Positions 8,480 to 17,386 of a stretch of 64,000 nucleotides of DNA are shown in pieces. Position numbers and translations under genes: made by a program. Origin of the DNA: Sediminibacterium goheungense (GTDB lineage: Bacteria; Bacteroidota; Bacteroidia; Chitinophagales; Chitinophagaceae); contig NZ_SNWP01000010.1 of the NCBI RefSeq assembly GCF_004361915.1, positions 878,501 through 942,500 of the forward strand, in the 5' to 3' direction. The notes under the pieces were generated by a model. The model searched no databases and was not told the DNA's origin. It was given only the letters and a program-made list of their open reading frames with translations. The first letter of the stretch is position 1. Each line of letters opens with the position of its first letter.

Positions 8480-8763
8480 CAGATGCATAGAATCTCCCAA
8501 TTTGGATTCTTTACTTTTATCAATTTTTCTTTTTTACTTCGACTCCATCCTTTGATTTCTTTTTCTCTTTTAATAGCATCTACGACTAATGCATAGGTTT
8601 CATAATAAATCAGCAAGTGAATATTGTATTTAGCAGTATAGCTTTTAGAATATACTTTCTGCTGGTGTTGCCGTATTCGTTTTGTGAGATCAGATGTAAC
8701 ACCAACATATAACATGGTTTTAGATGAATTCGTAAGTATGTATACATAACCTAGCTTGATCAT
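8479..8763 (-). CDS. GIY-YIG nuclease-domain protein (UPF0213-like)
   Basis: 94 residues, a single GIY-YIG domain: YVYILTN at 7-13, YVGVTSDL at about 19-26, Arg at KRIRQHQ, and a conserved Glu in YETY near residue 56. Single-domain GIY-YIG proteins of the YhbQ/UPF0213 type are common in Bacteroidetes; their cellular role is mostly unknown. The gene lies exactly between two inverted pairs of REP-like repeats, and its stop codon lies in one repeat. This suggests the gene and the repeats move or are maintained together (inference). Confidence 0.88.
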   Translation of the reverse strand: MIKLGYVYILTNSSKTMLYVGVTSDLTKRIRQHQQKVYSKSYTAKYNIHLLIYYETYALVVDAIKREKEIKGWSRSKKEKLIKVKNPNWEILCI

Positions 8764-8867
8764 AAAAAAGATTACCTGACTAAGCTATCATATCATGATG
8801 CGAACAAGACGTAGTCTTCATCTCTAACGTAGTGAGTTGAAAATATTTTTTACACTATTATACTCAT

Positions 8868-9019
8868 TCCTTCGTCGGAACGCTCCTCAGAATGACGGAG
8901 TCCGATGCATGAAAAAAAAATGCGTTATTGGGCTTCGCCCAACAACGCATGATTCTCCGCACAAACATCCGTCATCCTGAGGAGCGTAACAACCTACGGT
9001 TGTTATATGCGACGAAGGA
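8868..9019. repeat. REP-like repeat pair downstream side (copies c and d)
   Basis: Copy c at 8868-8897 (reverse, shortened) and copy d at 8970-9019 (forward; inner stem GTAACAACC/GGTTGTTAT). They have the same core as copies a and b, so the GIY-YIG gene is bracketed by two inverted pairs in the order reverse-forward, gene, reverse-forward. A separate terminator-like hairpin lies between c and d. Confidence 0.8.
8911..8950 (-). terminator. Strong hairpin with T-tract, minus strand
   Basis: The stem ATGCGTTaTTGGGC / GCCCAAcAACGCAT with a TTC loop (8920-8950) is followed on the minus strand by nine T residues. It would stop transcription reading from the nrdJ side toward the GIY-YIG gene. Confidence 0.75.
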
Positions 9020-9020
9020 A

Positions 9021-9051
9021 AAAACCGCCTCTGAAATCAGAAGGCGGTTTT
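9021..9051 (-). terminator. nrdJ intrinsic terminator
   Basis: AAAACCGCCT/AGGCGGTTTT hairpin with a 10-nt loop, 34 bp after the nrdJ stop codon, followed on the minus strand by TTTTTT. Confidence 0.8.
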
Positions 9052-9084
9052 CATTGTATTTACTAACAATTTTCATTTATCAGA

Positions 9085-12000
9085 TTAGCTACATCCCATA
9101 CTGTTACCACAGTTCAAACACTTGTAACAAGTACCGGAACGGATGGTGATATGACCGCAGGTATTACAGGCCGGAGCATCGCTCTGCATGTTTTTAGCAG
9201 CAGCGTTTACCGCATCCAGTCCGCCGGCTTCTGCTTTTACAGTGGCAGCGGCTCTTTGTAATTTCTGTGGTTGTGCAGCAGGTGTTGCATTCGCAGACGG
9301 CGCTGTTACACGAACACTACTTAACTCAGGCTTGCCGAGTAAGGTAGCGTCACCATCATCTTCTCCTGTATTACCAATGGTGGGGCGATCGAGAACATGT
9401 ACCAGATCGGTTCTGCCAAGGTATTCATAAGCCAGTGCACGGAATACAAAGTCTACCAGTGAAGTAGTTGTTTTGATATTCGGATGGTCTACCATACCGG
9501 ATGGCTCGAATTTGGTGAACACGAATTTCTCTACAAACTCTTCCAATGGCACACCATATTGTAAGCCAACAGAAACAGCAATAGCGAAACAGTTCATGAA
9601 GCTGCGGAGTGTTGAACCTTCTTTGGCAAGATCAATAAAGATTTCACCCAATGTTCCGTCAGCATATTCACCGGTACGGAGGAAGAGAACCTGACCACCG
9701 ATTTTCGCTTTCTGTGTAAAGCCGCGACGCTTGGCCGGCAATGATTTTTTCTCTACGATGGTAGACAGCTGACGTTTCAGTTTGGTATCGGTAGAAGCAT
9801 TCATACGCTTCTGTACTTCTTCCAGTAACTCATCAACTGTTAACTGACTCAGGTCAACAATATTAGATGCGGTTTCCGCAACAGGAGCTTCTTCAGTTAT
9901 TGCTTCTGCCTTGTCGCCTGCATCTTCTTCTTTCTTCTTCTTATCAGATTTATTGCTCAGTGGCTGGCTCAGTTTAGAACCATCACGATAGAGTGCATTG
10001 GCTTTCAGACCTAACTGCCAGCTCAGTAAATAACAATCTGCAATTTCTTCTACCGTTGCTTCATGTGGCAGGTTGATGGTTTTTGAAATGGCACCACTCA
10101 GGAATGGCTGACAGGCGGCCATCATGCGGATATGTCCGTAAGCGTGGATATAACGTTCTCCTTTCTTACCACATTTATTGGCGCAATCGAATACCGGCAG
10201 GTGTTCTTCTTTCAGGTAAGGTGCACCTTCAATGGTCATGGTGCCGCATACATAGTCATTGGCTGCATCAATCTGCTCTTCGGTAAAGCCCAATGCTTCG
10301 AGCAGGCTAAAGCTCCAGTCTGCGTATTGCTCTTCTTTGAAGCCCAGACGCTGCATACACTCATCGCCTAAAGTAAAACGGTTGAAGATGAAGCCGATTT
10401 CAAAGGCAGATTTGGCAGCACCATTCAGTTTGGCAATTTCTTCGGATGTAAATCCTTTTGCAGCCAGCGATTCATTGTTGATGAAAGGAGCACCTTCAAA
10501 TGAGGCGGCACCTACTGCATATTTTTCAATGGCCGTTGCTTCTGCTTCATTGTATCCCAGATTTTTGAGGGCCTGTGGTACAGACTGGTTGATGATTTTG
10601 AAATAACCACCACCAGACAGTTTTTTAAATTTCACCAATGCAAAATCAGGTTCAACGCCGGTGGTATCGCAATCCATTACCAGACCAATGGTACCGGTTG
10701 GGGCAATTACCGTTGTTTGTGCATTGCGGTAACCATGTTGTTCACCTAACTGTACAGCATCATCCCATGCTTTGGTAGCTGCTTTCAGGAGGTAATCAGG
10801 ACAGTATTTTGCGTTGATACCCTGTGGTTTGATTTCAAGACCTACATAGGCTTCTTCTGCATCATAAGCAGCGGCACGGTGGTTGCGCATTACACGCAGC
10901 ATGTCTTCTTTATTTTCTTCGTACTTATCAAAAGCACCGAGGAAAGAAGCCATTTCAGCAGATGTTTTGTAAGCCACACCGGTCATGATAGCAGAAATAG
11001 CTCCGGCAATACCGCGGGCTTCCTCACTATCGTAAGCAATACCGCTTACCATGAGCATAGAACCCAGGTTAGCAAAGCCCAGACCCAGTGTACGGTAATC
11101 GTATGAAAGCTGAGCCACTTCTTTTGAAGGGAACTGCGCCATCAGTACAGAAATTTCCAGTACGGTGGTCCAGAGACGTGTGGTGTATTCAAATCCTTCT
11201 ACATCGAATACGTTGGTATCATCATCATGAAACTTGCGCAGGTTGATAGAAGCGAGGTTACATGCTGTATTATCGAGGAACATGTATTCCGAGCAGGGGT
11301 TTGACGCATTGATGCGACCACCTTTCGGACAGGTATGCCATTCGTTGATGGTTGTATCGTATTGGGTACCGGGGTCAGCACAGCGCCATGCAGCATAAGA
11401 AATTTTCTCCCACACTTCACGTGCCGGAATTTTTTTCATAGTGCGACCATCGGTACGTGCTTTCAGTTCCCAGTCACCATCTTCTTCCAGTACTTTGAAG
11501 AAGCTGTTGGGAATACGTACAGAGTTATTGGAGTTTTGTCCGGATACAGTAGCATAGGCTTCTCCCTCATAACTGTTATCATAACCGGCAGCTACCAGTG
11601 CAGCCACTTTCTTTTCTTCTTCTACTTTCCAGTTGATGAATTCCATGATCTCGGGGTGATCGAGGTCCAGACATACCATTTTAGCTGCCCTGCGTGTTGT
11701 ACCACCGCTTTTGATGGCACCGGCCGCACGGTCACCAATTTTGAGGAAGCTCATCAAACCGCTGCTGGTACCGCCACCACTCAGCTTTTCTCCGCCGCCA
11801 CGGATCTGAGAGAAATTGGTACCTACACCAGAACCATATTTGAAAATACGGGCCTCACGGGTCCACAGATCCATGATACCGCCTTCGTTCACCAGGTCAT
11901 CGCTCACGCTCAGGATAAAGCAGGCATGTGGCTGAGGGCGCTCATAGGCGTTGGTTGATTTTTTCAGTTTACCATCTTTGGCATCTACATAGTAGTGACC

Positions 12001-12459
12001 CTGAGGTTTACCGGTAATACCATATACCTCGTGTAAACCGGTATTGAACCATTGTGGTGAATTGGGTACGCAGGCCTGATTCAGGATGCTGTAAACCAGT
12101 TCATCATAAAATATCTGGGCATCTTTTTCAGAAGCGAAATAACCATAACGCTCACCCCATACGCGCCAGCAATGGGCCATACGGTGTGCAACCTGCTTTA
12201 CGCTCGTTTCTCTGCCAACAGAACCATCTGGCTGGGGAACACCGGCCTTACGGAAATATTTTTGTGCAAGGATATCGGTGGCTATCTGGCTCCACTGTTT
12301 GGGAACCTCCACATTGTTCATCTCAAATACTTTCTCACCATTGGGGTTCTTGATCACAGAATCTCTGTAGTCATATTCAAACTGGTCGTAGGGGCTCAGG
12401 CCTTCTTTTGTGAAGCGGCGCCCGAATTGCAATCCTTTTTTGGAGCGGGTAGTAGCCAT
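9085..12459 (-). CDS. nrdJ: Adenosylcobalamin-dependent ribonucleotide reductase (class II)
   Basis: 1124 residues. It reduces ribonucleotides to deoxyribonucleotides using adenosylcobalamin, without needing oxygen or an NrdB subunit. NrdJ features are NQACVPNSPQWFNTGL near the N-terminal active-site region, NPCSEYMFLDNTACNL near residue 388, and NKCGKKGERYIHAYGH near 755. A TSCPD domain lies in the C-terminal third, and the tail carries a Zn-ribbon-like cysteine cluster (CNTCGH ... CYKCLNCGNSMGC) that regenerates the active site. An Asp/Glu/Lys-rich linker lies near 845-870. No ATP-cone is evident. The promoter gap upstream contains three AGCGGTT repeats. Confidence 0.95.
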   Translation of the reverse strand: MATTRSKKGLQFGRRFTKEGLSPYDQFEYDYRDSVIKNPNGEKVFEMNNVEVPKQWSQIATDILAQKYFRKAGVPQPDGSVGRETSVKQVAHRMAHCWRVWGERYGYFASEKDAQIFYDELVYSILNQACVPNSPQWFNTGLHEVYGITGKPQGHYYVDAKDGKLKKSTNAYERPQPHACFILSVSDDLVNEGGIMDLWTREARIFKYGSGVGTNFSQIRGGGEKLSGGGTSSGLMSFLKIGDRAAGAIKSGGTTRRAAKMVCLDLDHPEIMEFINWKVEEEKKVAALVAAGYDNSYEGEAYATVSGQNSNNSVRIPNSFFKVLEEDGDWELKARTDGRTMKKIPAREVWEKISYAAWRCADPGTQYDTTINEWHTCPKGGRINASNPCSEYMFLDNTACNLASINLRKFHDDDTNVFDVEGFEYTTRLWTTVLEISVLMAQFPSKEVAQLSYDYRTLGLGFANLGSMLMVSGIAYDSEEARGIAGAISAIMTGVAYKTSAEMASFLGAFDKYEENKEDMLRVMRNHRAAAYDAEEAYVGLEIKPQGINAKYCPDYLLKAATKAWDDAVQLGEQHGYRNAQTTVIAPTGTIGLVMDCDTTGVEPDFALVKFKKLSGGGYFKIINQSVPQALKNLGYNEAEATAIEKYAVGAASFEGAPFINNESLAAKGFTSEEIAKLNGAAKSAFEIGFIFNRFTLGDECMQRLGFKEEQYADWSFSLLEALGFTEEQIDAANDYVCGTMTIEGAPYLKEEHLPVFDCANKCGKKGERYIHAYGHIRMMAACQPFLSGAISKTINLPHEATVEEIADCYLLSWQLGLKANALYRDGSKLSQPLSNKSDKKKKEEDAGDKAEAITEEAPVAETASNIVDLSQLTVDELLEEVQKRMNASTDTKLKRQLSTIVEKKSLPAKRRGFTQKAKIGGQVLFLRTGEYADGTLGEIFIDLAKEGSTLRSFMNCFAIAVSVGLQYGVPLEEFVEKFVFTKFEPSGMVDHPNIKTTTSLVDFVFRALAYEYLGRTDLVHVLDRPTIGNTGEDDGDATLLGKPELSSVRVTAPSANATPAAQPQKLQRAAATVKAEAGGLDAVNAAAKNMQSDAPACNTCGHITIRSGTCYKCLNCGNSMGCS

Positions 12460-12850
12460 AAAGCGGTTAAGGTTTTAGCGGTTATTTAATGGGTCCTGCG
12501 GATTAACAAAAAGTTAAGCGGTTGACGAAAATATCTTTCCGATCTGACAATCCAAGACCGTAAATATGCACAGCTTGTGAATAAAGAATGTGGATTATTT
12601 CACAGGCCAAATCAGGGCTGCATTTGCCGCAATATCCCCGATTGTGGGAAAGATTTTTTGGGGTGAGGCCTTGTTAAACCGTGGGTTTTTCGTAAATATT
12701 GAGGCCTTAAACAGACAAAAAAACCTGCTTGTTCAGGCTGCGGAACGGGTTCAACACATTATCTTTCAAATAAATGCGAAACAATCAGTCGTTTAGCACC
12801 TTAAACAAAAACTTTTCTGCATTTTTGCAGTAGCATCTACTTAGTACGGA
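12460..12850. promoter_or_regulatory. Divergent regulatory gap nrdJ / GGGP synthase
   Basis: A 391-bp gene-free stretch. Near nrdJ there are three direct copies of AGCGGTT[A/G] at 12462, 12477 and 12517. In the middle, TGAGGCCTT occurs twice. Next to the GGGP synthase start, CTGCATTTTTGCAG can fold and includes CATTTTTG, one mismatch from TAnnTTTG. I see no cobalamin riboswitch signature and no convincing ORF. Confidence 0.4.
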
Positions 12851-13615
12851 ATGAAGCAGGTTTTATATCAACAACTGGCAGAAAGAAAGCGATCCGGCAG
12901 GAAATCCTTTACGGTACTGATCGACCCCGATAAGGTCGACAGTAACAGTATTGAGCAACTCGTGGCTTTATCGCTGGACGCCAAAGTAGATTATTTCTTT
13001 GTAGGTGGCAGTCTGGTCATCTCCAGCCACCTGGATGAATGCATCCAGCAAATCAAAGCGGCCTGTGATATTCCTGTTATCCTCTTTCCGGGTTCCCCTT
13101 CTCAGGTGAGCAAATATGCCGATGCGCTACTCTATCTTTCCCTTATTTCAGGTCGTAACCCTGAATTACTGATTGGCCAGCATGTAATCAGTGCCCCCTT
13201 TGTAAAAAAGAGCGGCCTTGAAATTATGCCTACCGGTTATATGGTAATTGATGGCGGCGCCCCTACCACGGTTTCCTATATTTCGAATGCAACACCCATC
13301 CCGGCCGATAAAAATGAAATTGCCATGTGTACAGCCATGGCAGGTGAAATGCTGGGTATGAAACTAATTTACATGGATGCCGGCAGTGGTGCCAAACGCC
13401 CGATCAATGAAACCATGATTGAAAAAGTAGCGCGCCATATTGAGGCCCCACTCATCATTGGCGGTGGCATTACAGACCCTGAAAAAGCATACCGCAACTG
13501 TAAAGCCGGAGCCGATGTGATTGTAGTGGGTAATGCCATTGAAAAAGATCCTTCACTCATCAAAGAAATGAGTGCGGCCATTCATAGCAGTGCCACGGTT
13601 CAGCAGAATGGTTAA
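12851..13615 (+). CDS. Geranylgeranylglyceryl phosphate synthase family protein
   Basis: 254 residues of the (beta/alpha)8 GGGP synthase / PcrB family. It joins glycerol-1-phosphate to a polyprenyl diphosphate by an ether bond. Visible motifs are VLIDPDKV at about 21-28, YFFVGGS near 49, PGSP near 81, and the C-terminal phosphate-binding segments IYMDAGSGA, IIGGGI and DVIVVGNAIE. Bacteroidetes are known to carry group II GGGPS-type enzymes resembling the archaeal lipid enzyme; the product in this organism is unknown. The stop codon region overlaps a possible upstream start of the next gene. Confidence 0.9.
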   Translation: MKQVLYQQLAERKRSGRKSFTVLIDPDKVDSNSIEQLVALSLDAKVDYFFVGGSLVISSHLDECIQQIKAACDIPVILFPGSPSQVSKYADALLYLSLISGRNPELLIGQHVISAPFVKKSGLEIMPTGYMVIDGGAPTTVSYISNATPIPADKNEIAMCTAMAGEMLGMKLIYMDAGSGAKRPINETMIEKVARHIEAPLIIGGGITDPEKAYRNCKAGADVIVVGNAIEKDPSLIKEMSAAIHSSATVQQNG

Positions 13616-13655
13616 TACGGATACTCGTTCCCATTTATTCATTTACCCTTTACCT

Positions 13656-14231
13656 ATGGATGGCGCTTATTTTGAGAATCAGGTTTTTGCATTTGAATCG
13701 ACAGAACCAGTGCAATTAAACCCCGGCACCTATGAAGGCTGCCATTTTAATCATTGTAATCTGAGCGGCACCAACTTATCTGATTTTCGCTTTATCGAAT
13801 GTGTATTCAATCACTGTAATCTCGACCGCATTGAGCTGATCAACACTTCTTTCAGCGAAGTAAAGTTTACTGACTGTAAAATGATGGGCATCAGTTTTGA
13901 ACATTGCCACCACGTAATGTTTACGCCTTATTTTGAAAACTGCTCACTTAACTTTGCCAATTTCTTTACACGTAAGGCTCCCGGTATCATTTTTAAAGAC
14001 TGTAATCTTACAGAAGCAGATTTCACAGAGGCCATTTTATCAGAAGCTGTTTTCACAGGCTGTGATTTTACCAATGCCCGTTTCGACAGAACCACACTCA
14101 GCAAAGCTGATTTCCGTGGCGCTTTTCATTTTTCCATTGATCCTGAAAAAAATAACCTCCAAAAAGCAAAATTTTCTTTGGCCACCGTACAGGGTTTGCT
14201 GAATAAATATGGAGTGATTATTGAGGGATAA
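13656..14231 (+). CDS. Pentapeptide-repeat protein
   Basis: 191 residues from the ATG at 13656. Repeats of the A(D/N)LXX/CXF type run through most of the protein (HCNLSGTNLSDFRFIECVF, NCSLNFANFF, DCNLTEADFTEAILSEAVF), giving a right-handed quadrilateral beta helix. Several are of the mixed CXFXX type. No signal peptide, so cytosolic. Pentapeptide proteins can mimic B-DNA and protect gyrase (Qnr/MfpA), but this copy is short and no such role can be claimed. An in-frame ATG at 13608 overlaps the previous stop and would add 16 residues. Confidence 0.85.
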   Translation: MDGAYFENQVFAFESTEPVQLNPGTYEGCHFNHCNLSGTNLSDFRFIECVFNHCNLDRIELINTSFSEVKFTDCKMMGISFEHCHHVMFTPYFENCSLNFANFFTRKAPGIIFKDCNLTEADFTEAILSEAVFTGCDFTNARFDRTTLSKADFRGAFHFSIDPEKNNLQKAKFSLATVQGLLNKYGVIIEG

Positions 14232-14250
14232 ACATAGCCTGCTCATAGAC

Positions 14251-15129
14251 TCAATGGTTCCCTGCTTTCTTTTCTCCAGCCGTAATAGCAAGCGGTAAAA
14301 TATTCTGCTTCGGCGGAAGCGGGCAAGTTGCATAAGGCGTAAATGCACAGGGTGGATTGAATGACTGATTGAAATCCAGGATCGTCAAACCATCTTCACC
14401 AGGCATCACTGCATATAAAAAACGGCCGGCAGGATAACTGGTTTTACCACTGGTGGCGTCTCCAAAAACGATAAATAGTTTATCTCCTTCCAAAAGCGCA
14501 TCAAGTGTATACTGAATATTCTGTATACTGAAATACAGTTTACCGGGCGACAACTGCATGGTGGTTTGCCCTAGTACATTTTCAACCGGAATACTTTTCT
14601 GTAATAAGGGACGTATCAGTTTTGCCATGACCCGAAAATTTGTATCGATCGGAAAACAGGGTATCTCCTTCAATGCTGCGATTGCCGGATGCTTCAGGTT
14701 TCTGAACCGAATGCCTATTTTATCTTCCCGCTTAATCAGGTTCCAGCGATAAGCGGCAAATGAAATAAGGGGTTGTATAGTTGAATCAGGGTGAAAAACA
14801 ATGGCCTGTTGCTGCTCTGCCCCATTTACTTTTATCGCTACTTTTTTTGTAATAACCTGTGTTACAACATCCCCCTTTCTTTCATAATAACCAACGGCTG
14901 AAGGAAAAGACGGTATGGGGAAACGAATAGCGTCTGCCCCTCCTGAACCAAATTCCTGCTTTCCCGCATTCAGCCAGAATAAACCCGCCAGGTTTAGCCA
15001 ACCATTTTCTGATTTCAGTTCTTTGAGCCTGTCGGCTTTCCATGCCTGTATCGTTTCATGATAGCTATGCTGCGCATATAAACCTGAAACAAGGAATAAG
15101 GATAAAAATATCGAAACAGCAATGCGCAT
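14251..15129 (-). CDS. DUF1684 family secreted protein
   Basis: 292 residues from the ATG at 15129. The signal peptide (MRIAVSIFLSLFLVSGLYAQ) is followed by the DUF1684 pattern: WKADRLKELKSENGWLNLAGLFWL at the mature N-terminus, later the YPAGRFLY segment and the C-terminal FNQSFNPPCAFTPYATCPLPP. That last segment is the conserved part of the family and suggests a metal or disulfide site. Enzymatic role unknown. It is preferred over the longer ORF because the upstream 16 codons are not signal-like. Convergent with the pentapeptide gene, 19 bp apart. Confidence 0.83.
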   Translation of the reverse strand: MRIAVSIFLSLFLVSGLYAQHSYHETIQAWKADRLKELKSENGWLNLAGLFWLNAGKQEFGSGGADAIRFPIPSFPSAVGYYERKGDVVTQVITKKVAIKVNGAEQQQAIVFHPDSTIQPLISFAAYRWNLIKREDKIGIRFRNLKHPAIAALKEIPCFPIDTNFRVMAKLIRPLLQKSIPVENVLGQTTMQLSPGKLYFSIQNIQYTLDALLEGDKLFIVFGDATSGKTSYPAGRFLYAVMPGEDGLTILDFNQSFNPPCAFTPYATCPLPPKQNILPLAITAGEKKAGNH

Positions 15130-15204
15130 AAAAGTTATATAAGCAACCATGAATTTACCAAACCCAAAGCAGATCATCTGATTATTTATTTCGGTTGCAC
15201 AAAA

Positions 15205-15233
15205 AAGCCCCGGACCAAAACGATCCGGGGCTT
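15205..15233 (-). terminator. Terminator after M28 peptidase gene
   Basis: Perfect 10-bp stem AAGCCCCGGA/TCCGGGGCTT with a 9-nt loop, followed on the minus strand by TTTTTT. It lies 17 bp past the M28 peptidase stop, and also separates DUF1684 from upstream transcription. Confidence 0.85.
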
Positions 15234-15249
15234 ACTTTATTTTTTTAAT

Positions 15250-16545
15250 TTATCTGAGATCAGAAGTATTCACCCTTGTAGGTGTTTCCTTTCCACTCAC
15301 AATACCTTTTGAACTTAAGGCAATGGCACGAATGATGCGTGTCATATTGTCTATATCAATGGTACTGAATTCATCTGATGCTTTGTGATAGTATGGATCC
15401 ACATCAATTTTAGTGGTCGAAATGGTATGCGCAGGCACGCCTAAACGAGCCAGGGTGGCATTATCTGAACGATAAAATAATTGCTGCTCGGGATATGGAT
15501 CTGGATGAAACATAAAGTCTGTACCTGCCAGATTAGCCTGCAAAATTTTGCCCATATCTGTTTTTTCGTAACCCGTAATAAAGGCTGAATTTTTACCCCA
15601 TTTACTTTCAGACCCAATCATCTCAATATTAAACATGGCCATTACCTGCGCTGGATCGAACTGACGTGAAAAATATGTAGCACCAAAACCACCTACTTCT
15701 TCTGCAGTAAATGCAGCAAAGATCAGGGTACGTTCATTGTTGTTTACTTTTTTGAAATACTGTGCCAGTACCATCATAGCAGTAGTACCTGCTGCATCAT
15801 CATTCGCACCGTTAAAAATAGAATCGGTTTGTACGTTTCCATTTCTGTCTTTACCCATAATACCCAGGTGATCATAATGTCCTGAGAAAATTACATACTC
15901 ATTCTTTTTACTCTTACCTGGTAATACGCCTACCACATTGGCCAATGGCATTTCAGTGATTTCGTGTTTAGCGCTTACGCTATAGGTTGCCGGATCGGTA
16001 GCAGCCAGTATAAACACCACACTCTTATCGGTTTTGAAAATATTAGACTTCATCCGAGTGAGTGTACTGAATGTTTTGGCGAAGCTGGTATCTACGATGA
16101 CTACATAATTTTTATTGGCAGCAAGGTATTTTCTGGCTTCTGTGCCCAGATTGGCACCAGCTGCAATTTTTACTTTTTCGTAGCCTGATTTTTCCGTGAT
16201 ATTGATGTCGGGCTGACAGGTTACCACCACTACATCACGGCTATCGAGGCTTACACCCCCTAAACTTGCGGTAAGACTGATGAACTTGGGCCTTACCATC
16301 GCAAACTGCTGCAGGTAGGATCCACTGTTGTTCCAGGTTTGCAGACCTGTTTTCTTAAACTCCTCGGCAATAAATGCGGCTGCTTTATCAATGCCTTTGG
16401 TAAACGTACGTCGTCCTTCCATTTCATCAGAGGAAAGTGTTTTCTCAATACGTTCTACTTCACTCTTACTGATTAACTTTTCAACGTCCTGCGCAGTTAC
16501 TACTCCAGTTGTGAGGACGGCTAATAATAGGAAATATTTCTTCAT
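15250..16545 (-). CDS. Secreted M28-family zinc aminopeptidase
   Basis: 431 residues. The signal peptide ends near VTAQ (residue 19). An N-terminal region of about 60 residues is followed by a PA-like insert (about 110-200) and the M28 catalytic domain. Metal-site motifs visible are SGHYDHLG, NGANDDAAGT (bridging Asp), FAAFTAEEVGGFGA (catalytic Glu pair), NIEMIG and a final His in HTIST. It probably removes N-terminal residues from peptides in the periplasm or outside the cell. It lies 88 bp downstream of the lytTR regulator gene, with a heptad inverted repeat between them. Confidence 0.9.
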   Translation of the reverse strand: MKKYFLLLAVLTTGVVTAQDVEKLISKSEVERIEKTLSSDEMEGRRTFTKGIDKAAAFIAEEFKKTGLQTWNNSGSYLQQFAMVRPKFISLTASLGGVSLDSRDVVVVTCQPDINITEKSGYEKVKIAAGANLGTEARKYLAANKNYVVIVDTSFAKTFSTLTRMKSNIFKTDKSVVFILAATDPATYSVSAKHEITEMPLANVVGVLPGKSKKNEYVIFSGHYDHLGIMGKDRNGNVQTDSIFNGANDDAAGTTAMMVLAQYFKKVNNNERTLIFAAFTAEEVGGFGATYFSRQFDPAQVMAMFNIEMIGSESKWGKNSAFITGYEKTDMGKILQANLAGTDFMFHPDPYPEQQLFYRSDNATLARLGVPAHTISTTKIDVDPYYHKASDEFSTIDIDNMTRIIRAIALSSKGIVSGKETPTRVNTSDLR

Positions 16546-16571
16546 GGTGGGGGAAATTGTCTATGGTGAAT

Positions 16572-16630
16572 GAGCAGTGAGTAGTGAGTAGTGAGTAAAA
16601 AAAACACTCACTACTGACTACTCACTACTA
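16572..16630. repeat. GTGAGTA heptad inverted repeat
   Basis: Arms 16572-16596 and 16606-16630 (22 of 25 positions complementary) around a 9-nt loop. Each arm is a run of 7-mers GTGAGTA with one GTCAGTA variant. It fills the gap between the M28 peptidase start and the response regulator stop. Confidence 0.85.
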
Positions 16631-16633
16631 ACT

Positions 16634-17365
16634 TTATAAGCTCATCATTTCTTTAAACTTCACGGTCTGTCTGCGGCTTACTTCAATTTTTTCGCCTCCT
16701 TTCAGGTCAACCAGCAGACCGCCGTTAAAATAGGGTTCAATTTTTTCGATCCAGCGGAGGTTGATGATATGCTTACGGTTGGCACGGAAAAACATTCTGT
16801 CGTCCAGTCTTTCTTCCAGTGCATTCAGTGATTTTAAGATCAGGGGTTTATTGGTACCAAAGAAAACTTTGGCATAGTTACCTACACTTTCAAACAATCG
16901 GATTTCGCCGAGTTTCACAAACCAGCAACGTTCGCCGTCTTTTACAAATACCTGATCGTGTTCGGTAAGTGGTCCTCTGTTAATACCATTCAGGCCGGCA
17001 GATTCTTTAAACATTTCTGCCTGCAGTTTCTGGATTGCATCAGCCAGACGCTTGGGTTCAATGGGTTTCAGGAGATAATCCAGGGCATTTACTTCAAATG
17101 CTTTGATGGCATATTCATCGTATGCAGTGGTGAAAATTACTTTGGGGGCTTTTTCTACTTCAGCCAGTAAATCGAATCCGGTTTTTCCGGGCATTTGAAT
17201 ATCCAGGAAAATCAGATCGGGATTGAGGGTTTCAATTTTTTCGATACCGTCATCCACATTGGCTGCTTCCTCTATTACTTCTATATCCGAATGATCCTGC
17301 AATAACTTTTTTAATTCATTTCGTGCAAGTCTTTCATCATCAATAATGATTGCTTTGATAGCCAT
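16634..17365 (-). CDS. LytTR-family response regulator
   Basis: 243 residues. N-terminal receiver domain with acidic pair DDE at 9-11, phospho-acceptor Asp55 in LIFLDIQMPG, and the Thr/Lys motif (FTTAYDEYAIKAFEVNALDYLLKPI). C-terminal LytTR DNA-binding domain with FFRANRKHIINLRWI near 195-210. It lies 21 bp downstream of the cognate membrane histidine kinase gene, as is standard for LytS/LytTR pairs in Bacteroidetes. Targets unknown. Confidence 0.93.
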   Translation of the reverse strand: MAIKAIIIDDERLARNELKKLLQDHSDIEVIEEAANVDDGIEKIETLNPDLIFLDIQMPGKTGFDLLAEVEKAPKVIFTTAYDEYAIKAFEVNALDYLLKPIEPKRLADAIQKLQAEMFKESAGLNGINRGPLTEHDQVFVKDGERCWFVKLGEIRLFESVGNYAKVFFGTNKPLILKSLNALEERLDDRMFFRANRKHIINLRWIEKIEPYFNGGLLVDLKGGEKIEVSRRQTVKFKEMMSL

Positions 17366-17386
17366 AGTGCTGATAATTATATAGAA

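Noticed and set aside
8390..8596. Plus-strand ORF opposite the GIY-YIG gene
   Set aside because: It reads through a REP-like repeat and antisense of a clear GIY-YIG domain.
12590..12796. 68-residue ORF in the nrdJ/GGGP synthase gap
   Set aside because: No family pattern, no start signal and no coding bias that I can see.
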